64,000 nucleotides of DNA from Nocardioides pini (GTDB taxonomy: Bacteria; Actinomycetota; Actinomycetes; Propionibacteriales; Nocardioidaceae). The notes under the pieces are model-generated. The model was given only the letters and a program-made list of their open reading frames with translations. It ran no database searches and was not told where the DNA came from. Shown piece by piece: positions 58,198 through 64,000 of this stretch. The stretch covers positions 558,001-622,000 of the forward strand of contig NZ_JAPPUX010000001.1 of NCBI RefSeq assembly GCF_026712185.1, given 5' to 3'. Position numbers and translations under genes: made by a program. Every line of letters starts with the position of its first letter. Position 1 is the first letter of the stretch.

Positions 58198-59755
58198 ATG
58201 GGCGAGACCCCTGCCCGTCCCAGCGGGAACCCCAGCGGGAACCCGTCGGATCCCGACGCACCGGACCCGGGTCGCTGGTGGGCGCTGGCCGTCCTGGCGG
58301 CCGCCCAGCTCATGATCATCCTGGACGCCTCGATCGTGAACATCGCCCTCCCGTCCGCGCAGGCGGAGCTGGACATCAGCAACGCGGACCGGCAGTGGAT
58401 GGTCACGGCCTACACCCTCGCCTTCGGCGCACTGCTCCTGCTGGGTGGTCGGATCGCCGACTACACCGGTCGCAAGCGCACCTTCGTCGTCGGGCTCCTG
58501 GGGTTCGCCGGCGCCTCCGCCCTGGGTGGGCTCGCACCCAACCAGGAGCTGTTGTTCGCCGCCCGGGCCCTGCAGGGAGCCTTTGCAGCACTGATGGCGC
58601 CCGCCTCGCTGTCCATCGTGACGGTCACGTTCACCGAGCCGCGGGAGCGCGCCAAGGCCTTCGGGGTGTTCGGGGCGCTCGCGGGCGGCGGCGCCGCGAT
58701 CGGCCTGATCGTCGGCGGCGTGCTCACGGAGTACGCCTCGTGGCGCTGGTGCCTCGGCGTCAACGTGCCGGTCGCCCTGCTCGTCGCCGCTGCGGCCGTG
58801 CCCCTGGTCCGCGAGAGCAAGGCCCACGGTGACACCAGGTACGACGTGCCGCGGGTGCTCCTGGCGACCACGGGCCTGTTCTGCCTCGTCTACGGCTTCA
58901 CCGAGGCCGCCCGATCCGCCCACCCCGACGACCCGACCTCGACGGAGGTGCAGGGCTGGGGCGACCCGAGCACGCTGACCTTCCTGGTGGCGGCGGTCGT
59001 GCTGCTGGTCGCGTTCGTGCTGTGGGAGCAGCGGGCCCGCAACCCGTTTGCTGCCGCTGCGCGTCGTCCTGGACCGCAACCTCGGCGGGTCGTTCCTGGT
59101 GTTCCTGCTGGTGGGCGCCGGGCTCTTCGCGATGTTCCTGTTCCTCACCTACTACTTCCAGGTCAACCTCGGGTACACCCCGCTCGAGGCCGGCTTCGCC
59201 TTCCTGCCGTTCAGCGTCGGCATCATCCTCGCGGCCGGGATCGTGGCCCAGCTGCTGCCACGACTCGGCCCGAGGGCGCTGATGGTCCCCGGCCTCACCA
59301 TGGCCGTCGTCGGGATGCTGCTGCTGACCCGGATCGACCAGGACTCGTCGTACTGGGCGCTCGTCTTCCCGGCGATGGTGATCATGTCGGTCGGACTGGC
59401 CGGCGTGTTCATCCCTGCGGCCAGCACCTCCCTGGTCGGGGTCGGCAGCCACGACGCAGGCGTCGCCTCCGCCGTGCTGAACACCTCGCAGCAGATCGGC
59501 GGGTCGCTCGGCACGGCGCTCCTCAACACGATCTTCGCCGGGGCGGTCACGGCGTACTTCACCGACCACCCACCGGCCAGCCCCGAGGAGGGGCAGCAGA
59601 TCCTGCCCCTCGCGTTCATCCACGGCTACCAGGTGGCGTTCTCCTGGGGTGCCGCCCTCTTCGCGGTGGCCCTGGTTGTCGCGGCCGTCTTCATCAACGC
59701 GCACAAGGAGGACATCCCCTCCGACGCGGCCCCCGTGGCCGACGCCGCCGACTGA
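58198..59755 (+). pseudogene. MFS multidrug exporter (DHA2 type) broken by a 1-nt insertion
   Basis: Frame 1 (58198 to ~59046) encodes helices 1-8: motif A-like GGRIADYTGRKR and ASIVNIALPSAQAELDIS. Frame 2 (from ~59048 to 59755) encodes the rest, LPLRVVLDRNLGGSFL through VFINAHKEDIP. An extra T in CCGTTTGCTG (59047-59049) joins them; removing one T restores R-N-P-L-L-P-L-R, the normal sequence here. AGGAG precedes the ATG. Either a recent frameshift or a sequencing error; both halves still look under selection. Confidence 0.85.
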
Positions 59756-59845
59756 CGGGAGCAGTCCTCTGGGGGCGGCCGCCGCCTCACGGCCACGCGA
59801 TGTCGGCCCGGGCCCCCACGAGGCGCTCGGCTGTCCAGGGCGCTG

Positions 59846-59888
59846 CGCCTGTGACCGAAGCACCCGCGGCGGGTGATGCGCACAGGCG
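59846..59888 (+). promoter_or_regulatory. Structured leader ahead of the second exporter
   Basis: CGCCTGTG (59846-59853) pairs with CACAGGCG (59881-59888), and CACCCGC/GCGGGTG (59861-59875) nests inside. It lies 45 nt before a short ORF that overlaps the exporter start, in the 278-nt gap between the two MFS genes. Attenuation is possible. Confidence 0.4.
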
Positions 59889-59933
59889 GCGGCGGCCGGA
59901 GTCTCTCAAGACCGGGCGTGAGGACGGAGACGT

Positions 59934-60047
59934 ATGACCACGCAGCTTCTCGCCATCGGCGTGCCGGGTGTCGTCGCCCTCCGCGGGCTGTCGTGGATCC
60001 TCTCGGCATCGGCCGCTGAGGGGATGGCCCGTCGTGGCCGTCGATAG
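59934..60047 (+). CDS. 37-residue candidate leader peptide
   Basis: ATG 59934, with GAGGACGGAG upstream, encodes a 37-residue peptide with a hydrophobic middle (LLAIGVPGVVALRGLSWIL) and an Arg-rich end. It overlaps the exporter GTG at 60034 by 14 nt in another frame, so its translation could couple to or gate the exporter. Coding status is unproven. Confidence 0.35.
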   Translation: MTTQLLAIGVPGVVALRGLSWILSASAAEGMARRGRR

Positions 60048-61695
60048 GACTCGAACCAGGACTGACACCACGTCGCGGACGAGCTGGCTGCCGCTGGTCG
60101 CCCTGGCCCTTGCCCAGTTCGTCATGGTGCTGGACCAGTCGGCGATGAACGTCTCGATCAGCACGCTGGTGGACGACTTCGACACGACGGTGACCACGAT
60201 CCAGGCCGTGATCACCCTGTACTGCCTGGTGATGGCGATGTTCATGCTCACCGGCGGCAAGATCGGCGACATCATCGGCCGACGACGCGCGTTCGTCGTC
60301 GGACTCGTCGTCTACGCCTGTGGTTCGGCGATGACGGCACTGGCGCCGACCGTCCTCGTCCTCACGCTGGGATGGTCGATCCTCGAGGGCCTGGGTGCGG
60401 CGCTCGTGCTACCCGCCATGGTCGCCCTCATCGCCGGCAACTTCGAGGGCGCGTCGCGGAAGGTGGCGTACGCCGTGATCGGCGGGGTCGCCGGCGCGGG
60501 CATCGCGGTGGGGCCGATCCTGGGCGGGTGGGCCACGACGGAGTACTCGTGGCGCATCATCTTCGCGGGCGAGGTGGTCCTGGTGGCGCTGATCCTCGTG
60601 ATGACGCCGAAGGTCGCCGACGCGGCCCGGACCGGGCCGGCCCCGCGGCTCGACACCGTCGGAACGGTGTTGTCCGCAGCGGGCCTGGGGCTGGTCGTCC
60701 TCGGGGTCCTCCAGTCGAGCGCCTGGGGCTGGATCAAGCCCAAGGGAGACTCGCCGCTGACGCCGTTCGGCTTCTCGCTCACGATCTTCGTCGTCGGGGC
60801 CGGAGTGCTGCTGCTGTGGGCGTTCACGCAGTGGCTGGACAGGAGGGAGCGCGGTGGCCGCGATCCTCTGGTGCACCTGACGCTCCTGGAGATCGCTCCG
60901 CTGCGCGCTGGGCTGATCGGTCTCTTCAGCCAGAACCTGATCCTGATGGGGATCTTCTTCACGATCCCGCTGTACCTGCAGCTGGTGATCGGCCTCGACG
61001 CCCTGGAGACCGGCGTCCAGATGCTCCCGGTGTCCATCACCATGTTCATCGCCTCCGCAGCCGGCTCGCGACTCTCAGCGCGCTCCTCGATCCGTTCCAT
61101 CGTGCGGGTCGGCCTGGCGACCGCCGCACTCGCGGCCACCCTGCTGATGGCGACGATCGAGCCCGAGCTGGACAACCCGAGCTTCCTCCTCTCGATGGCC
61201 GTCCTCGGTGTCGGGATGGGCCTCATCGCCTCCCAGCTCGGCAACGTGGTCCAGTCCTCGGTCGACGCCTCGGGACGAGGGGAGGCCGGTGGACTCCAGT
61301 TCACCGGCCAGCAGCTCGGGTCCTCGCTCGGAGTCGCCCTGCTGGGTGCGATCGTCCTGTCCGGCCTGACCACCAACTTCCTGACCAACATCTCCGAGGA
61401 CGACCGGATCAACAGCGCCGTGTCCGAGCAGGTCGGTGTCGCGGCGGGCTCGGGCATCGACTTCGTCGCCTCGGACCAGATCGCAGCCGCTGCCCTCAGC
61501 GCCGGGCTCGACGAGCCGACCTCGGAGGCGCTCGTCGACAGCTACGAGTCCGCCCAGCTGCAGGCCCTGAAGACCGGGCTGCTGGTAGCGGGACTCCTGG
61601 CACTCCTGTCCCTGGCCTTCACCAAGGACCTGCCGCGCGGGTTGCCCGACGACCCAGGCGACACCGACGAGGCCGGTGCCGGAAGCCAGGCATGA
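60034..61695 (+). CDS. MFS multidrug exporter (DHA2 type)
   Basis: The 553-residue protein has 14 helices with GGKIGDIIGRRRAFV (motif A), VLDQSAMNVSISTL (helix 1) and GGVAGAGIAVGPILGG (motif C of antiporters). It exports hydrophobic compounds in exchange for protons. GTG 60034 has GAGGGG about 10 nt upstream and lies within the 37-residue ORF. It is the intact neighbour of a frameshifted exporter of the same family. Confidence 0.88.
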   Translation: MAVDRTRTRTDTTSRTSWLPLVALALAQFVMVLDQSAMNVSISTLVDDFDTTVTTIQAVITLYCLVMAMFMLTGGKIGDIIGRRRAFVVGLVVYACGSAMTALAPTVLVLTLGWSILEGLGAALVLPAMVALIAGNFEGASRKVAYAVIGGVAGAGIAVGPILGGWATTEYSWRIIFAGEVVLVALILVMTPKVADAARTGPAPRLDTVGTVLSAAGLGLVVLGVLQSSAWGWIKPKGDSPLTPFGFSLTIFVVGAGVLLLWAFTQWLDRRERGGRDPLVHLTLLEIAPLRAGLIGLFSQNLILMGIFFTIPLYLQLVIGLDALETGVQMLPVSITMFIASAAGSRLSARSSIRSIVRVGLATAALAATLLMATIEPELDNPSFLLSMAVLGVGMGLIASQLGNVVQSSVDASGRGEAGGLQFTGQQLGSSLGVALLGAIVLSGLTTNFLTNISEDDRINSAVSEQVGVAAGSGIDFVASDQIAAAALSAGLDEPTSEALVDSYESAQLQALKTGLLVAGLLALLSLAFTKDLPRGLPDDPGDTDEAGAGSQA

Positions 61696-61750
61696 GGCGG
61701 TCGGCCGACCGAGAAGTCTGCGCCGGTCGGCACGGCGACCCTGTGGGTCT

Positions 61751-61766
61751 CGTCTCGCGCGAGACG
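61751..61766. promoter_or_regulatory. Perfect 16-bp palindrome at a promoter
   Basis: CGTCTCGCGCGAGACG is fully self-complementary and ends 4 nt before TAGCGT (61771-61776), the -10 of the 59-residue ORF. It could be an operator, or the terminator stem of the exporter. Confidence 0.55.
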
Positions 61767-61782
61767 CCACTAGCGTCACCTC

Positions 61783-61962
61783 ATGCAGCGTCCCTGGCTG
61801 AGCTGGTCTCGGCGACAGTTCCTGTGGACGGGTCTCGCCGGGTGGGCCATCCTGCTCATCATCCGGAGCGTGTTGCCGGGTGTCACTGACTCGTCGGCCA
61901 CGCCCCGCCCGACAGGTCGAGTCACTCGTCCGAGGTGGCAGCGTCCAGCACCCGCTGGATGA
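61783..61962 (+). CDS. 59-residue single-helix membrane peptide
   Basis: ATG 61783 begins 6 nt after TAGCGT, the leaderless layout. The peptide has a Trp/Arg-rich start (MQRPWLSWSRRQF), one membrane helix (LWTGLAGWAILLIIRSVL) and an Arg/Pro-rich tail. Its last 41 nt overlap the 3' end of the convergent cytidylyltransferase gene. Function unknown. Confidence 0.5.
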   Translation: MQRPWLSWSRRQFLWTGLAGWAILLIIRSVLPGVTDSSATPRPTGRVTRPRWQRPAPAG

Positions 61963-62374
61963 GCGACGTCGTGGAGATGGCGGAGGTACGTGCGACGCGC
62001 ACGAAGCGCCTATCGGCAACGGCCGGACCGTAGACGCTTTCCGCCCCCTCCAGTGACAGGTCATCGCCGTGCACCACCGTCGCGATCGCGTGTTCGGCCA
62101 GGAACTCCGCGGTCAATCGGTCGGGAGCGTCGGCGATCACCTCGTCGACGTACCTGCACGCCTCGATGACCGCGACGCGCTCACCGAGAGTCATGATGGG
62201 ACGCCGCTTGTACGAGGCGACGGTCTCGTCCGACAGGACGCCGACCACCAACCAGTCCCCGTGGCCGCGGGCCTCTCGGAGGAACGCCACGTGGCCAGCG
62301 TGGAACAGGTCCCCGACCATGTCGACGTAGACCTTGGACGCCGGTGGTGCAGCAGCGCCGATCTCGTCCACCAT
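61922..62374 (-). CDS. Cytidylyltransferase-family protein
   Basis: The 150-residue protein has GDLFHAGHVAFLREAR with the HxGH nucleotidyl-transfer motif and the C-terminal ISTTSLIQRV signature. This matches glycerol-3-phosphate and phosphoethanolamine cytidylyltransferases, which make CDP-alcohols for wall or lipid synthesis. ATG 62374 is chosen; GTG 62377 is adjacent and equally possible. It stands alone, between a small ORF and a truncated VOC gene. Confidence 0.85.
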   Translation of the reverse strand: MVDEIGAAAPPASKVYVDMVGDLFHAGHVAFLREARGHGDWLVVGVLSDETVASYKRRPIMTLGERVAVIEACRYVDEVIADAPDRLTAEFLAEHAIATVVHGDDLSLEGAESVYGPAVADRRFVRVARTSAISTTSLIQRVLDAATSDE

Positions 62375-62480
62375 CACGATCCCGTCCCCAAACGACGTGA
62401 GGACGTCGGTGCCCTCAGCTCGTCGAAAGGTACCGCGCTCGAATCGGCAGATCCGCGAGCCATCGCGTCCGATCCGGACG

Positions 62481-62710
62481 TCAGGACTCGACGCAGAACT
62501 CGTTGCCCTCTGGGTCCTGCATGACCACCAGGTCCCCCTGTCGACGCTGCTCGACAGCGCCCAGGTCGACAAGACGCCGCACCTCCGCGTCGACATGACC
62601 GACTACTCGCAGGTCGAAGTGTTGTCTGTTCTTGGCCGACTTCGGCTCGGGCACCCTCTGGAACCACAGGTTCGGGCCGCCCCAGCCCGCCGGTTCGACC
62701 CAAGCCCGAT
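62481..62710 (-). pseudogene. Truncated VOC/glyoxalase-like gene, C-terminal part only
   Basis: About 75 residues from DRAWVEPAGWGG to PEGNEFCVES match the second half of glyoxalase-like VOC proteins (FQRVPEPKSAKNRQHFDLRV is typical). The first ~45 residues of the fold are missing. Upstream sequence to 62831 stays open but is unrelated, and nearby bases are less GC-rich. A deletion remnant. Confidence 0.75.
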
Positions 62711-62838
62711 CCGGCGTGCTGTCCGCTTGAGTTCGCCTCTGCGCTGCTTGTATGTCCTCAGCCGACGGTCGTACGTGGCCGCCCCGATGAGATCCCCGTA
62801 TCCGCCCGCAAGTCCTTAAGGGGCTCTGCACGCCGAGT

Positions 62839-62851
62839 CCGGAGAATCCGG
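62839..62851 (-). terminator. Short hairpin after the small alpha/beta gene
   Basis: CCGGA-GAA-TCCGG directly follows the stop codon at 62853. The stem is only 5 bp with no T-tract, so this is a weak call. Confidence 0.3.
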
Positions 62852-62852
62852 G

Positions 62853-63206
62853 TCAGAGCTCGACCTCGCCGGAGAGCGCGTAGACGACCTGCTCGCCCTC
62901 GACCATGTCCGAGGAGTGCGCCAGGTGCTCCTGCGACGCCTCGGTGCCGTAGGCCTCGTCGAAGAGGGGCTCCAGGTTCCAGTCGTCCAACGCGGACGGT
63001 CCGTGGAAGGTCATGAGCCAGGCCCGGCTCGCGCCCTCCGGCTGGTCGTCCGCCGGGCGGTGGAGGTGCCACCTCCCGACCTGGTGCGTTCGCACCCTGG
63101 CCACGGCGGGCGCCACGACCTCGCGCAGGAACTGTTCGAAGTCGGCGTCCCGGCCCGGCTTCACGTGCGTCGCCACCACGAATCGGGGCGGGTCCGTCGA
63201 CACCAT
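62853..63206 (-). CDS. Small protein, probable dimeric alpha/beta-barrel fold
   Basis: The 117-residue protein begins RFVVATHVKPGRDADFEQFL, resembling the first strand-helix of dimeric alpha-beta barrel proteins (EthD/ABM group). It continues with two His-rich strands (HQVGRWHLHRP) and a final strand. No catalytic motif is certain. ATG 63206 has AGGAGG 6 nt upstream. It is divergent from the FAD oxidoreductase. Confidence 0.65.
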   Translation of the reverse strand: MVSTDPPRFVVATHVKPGRDADFEQFLREVVAPAVARVRTHQVGRWHLHRPADDQPEGASRAWLMTFHGPSALDDWNLEPLFDEAYGTEASQEHLAHSSDMVEGEQVVYALSGEVEL

Positions 63207-63352
63207 CGCGTCCTCCTCTTGCGGGCGGGTCCACACGGACCGGTCACGGCAGTCCCAGCCTCGCGCACGTCTCCTCCGTTGTCGTCGCTCGACTTGGGTA
63301 ACGGCCGGCGGCAGGTCGTCGGCCGGCCGGCCCGGGCGTTGGCCGGCTGGCC

Positions 63353-63358
63353 TAGGGT
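63353..63358 (+). promoter_or_regulatory. -10 hexamer TAGGGT of the FAD oxidoreductase
   Basis: TAGGGT ends 6 nt before ATG 63365, the leaderless layout. Confidence 0.65.
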
Positions 63359-63364
63359 CGCCGC

Positions 63365-64000
63365 ATGAGAGCCGACGTGGTGGTCGTGGGCGCGGGGCTG
63401 GCCGGGCTGCGGTGCGCGCAGGTGCTGGCCGAAGCGGGTCGCGACGTGGTGGTCCTCGAGGCGTCCGACGGGGTCGGCGGCCGCATCCGCACCGACCGCG
63501 TCGACGGGTTCCTCGTCGACCGCGGCTTCCAGCTGCTCAACCCCGCCTACCCGGCCGTCCGCCGCTGGGTCGACGTCGACGCCCTCGGCCTCCAGCCCTT
63601 CGGGGCGGGGGTCGCTGCCCGCACCGAGACCGGCCTGCACCTCCTCGGCCACCCGCTGCGCAGTCCCGCGCTCATGCCGGCCACGCTGCGCACGGCAGCG
63701 CGGCACCCGAAGGAGGTCGCCGCGCTCGCCCGCTGGGCAGCCCCGCTGCTGCGACCGCGACCCGGACGCGAGCTGGCCGAGGTGGTCGCGCAGCGCCCCG
63801 ACGTCGACCGTCGTACGGCACTGGACCGCGCCGGCGCGGACGGGCTGCTGCGTCGGGTGGTCGACCGCTTCTTCGCCGGAGTGCTGCTCGAGGACGACGG
63901 CAGCACCGCCGACCGCTTCGCCCTCCTGCTCACGTGGATGTTCGTCCGCGGCGTCCCCGCGCTGCCGGCGGCCGGCATGCAGGCGCTGCCGGAGCAGCTC
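63365..64000 (+). CDS. FAD-dependent oxidoreductase, amine-oxidase family (partial)
   Basis: The first 212 residues are inside the window; the gene continues past the right edge. VVVGAGLAGLRCAQVLAEAG binds FAD, followed by VLEASDGVGGRIRTD, the GG-R-x-x-T motif of the NAD(P)-binding Rossmann/amine-oxidase superfamily (protoporphyrinogen-oxidase and phytoene-desaturase relatives). The substrate cannot be told from this part. Confidence 0.88.
   Translation, partial: MRADVVVVGAGLAGLRCAQVLAEAGRDVVVLEASDGVGGRIRTDRVDGFLVDRGFQLLNPAYPAVRRWVDVDALGLQPFGAGVAARTETGLHLLGHPLRSPALMPATLRTAARHPKEVAALARWAAPLLRPRPGRELAEVVAQRPDVDRRTALDRAGADGLLRRVVDRFFAGVLLEDDGSTADRFALLLTWMFVRGVPALPAAGMQALPEQL

Noticed and set aside
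58198..59755. Programmed ribosomal frameshift in the exporter gene
   Set aside because: G-TTT-G is a weak slippery site and no stimulatory stem or upstream ribosome site was seen; mutation or read error is simpler.
62711..62852. tRNA-like fold
   Set aside because: A short CCGGA-GAA-TCCGG hairpin is present, but no acceptor stem or anticodon arm could be drawn.

Overview
The window is very GC-rich DNA from a mycothiol-using actinobacterium. Gene content and order fit the Nocardioides / Propionibacteriales area; this is inferred from families, because no search was run. Supporting signs are an S-(hydroxymethyl)mycothiol dehydrogenase, a mycothiol-type maleylpyruvate isomerase-like protein, a SigE-family ECF sigma factor, a WXG100-like protein, groES-groEL1 behind a CIRCE operator, and the order groES-groEL1 / guaB / guaB3 / GMC oxidoreductase / guaA also known from mycobacteria. 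No rRNA, tRNA, CRISPR array or insertion sequence was recognised.

Layout. 1-1465: a WXG100-like protein and a long Asp/Pro-rich protein. 1584-5965: a lipoprotein, an ECF sigma factor coupled to a membrane-anchored propeller-like protein, then the mycothiol formaldehyde dehydrogenase coupled to a metallo-beta-lactamase-fold hydrolase. 5992-10444: an XRE regulator, a tandem palindromic repeat, an acetyltransferase, a GH3 lipoprotein and a methyltransferase. 10473-28708: housekeeping block (groES, groEL1, ACT-GNAT fusion, membrane glycosyltransferase-like protein, guaB, CHAP protein, lactate dehydrogenase, guaB3, glpD, semialdehyde dehydrogenase, GMC oxidoreductase, guaA, VOC protein).

28817-43656 is a purine-catabolic island: a sodium:solute symporter with a small membrane partner, a CitE-like DUF6986 protein, uricase, OHCU decarboxylase, HIU hydrolase, allantoinase and ureidoglycine aminohydrolase in one overlapping run. 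A second promoter then serves xdhA-xdhB-xdhC-guaD, and a convergent malate synthase can absorb the glyoxylate. Together they cover guanine/xanthine -> urate -> allantoate and ureidoglycine -> ureidoglycolate, with glyoxylate -> malate at the end. Allantoate amidohydrolase and ureidoglycolate lyase are not in the window.

43861-49133 is a xylose-type ABC importer (binding protein, single-domain ATPase, permease) with its ROK regulator and a shortened binding-protein paralogue. 49144-64000 is mixed: methionine aminopeptidase, MMPL transporter, a second propeller-like protein, glycerophosphodiesterase, acyl-CoA ligase, phosphoesterase, a variant HNH protein, a frameshifted MFS exporter followed by an intact one behind a possible leader peptide, a small membrane ORF, a cytidylyltransferase, a truncated VOC gene and the start of an FAD oxidoreductase.

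A feature that runs through the window is a TANNNT hexamer exactly 6-7 nt before the start codon of at least 16 genes on both strands, the expected sign of leaderless transcripts. It was used here to settle several start codons.
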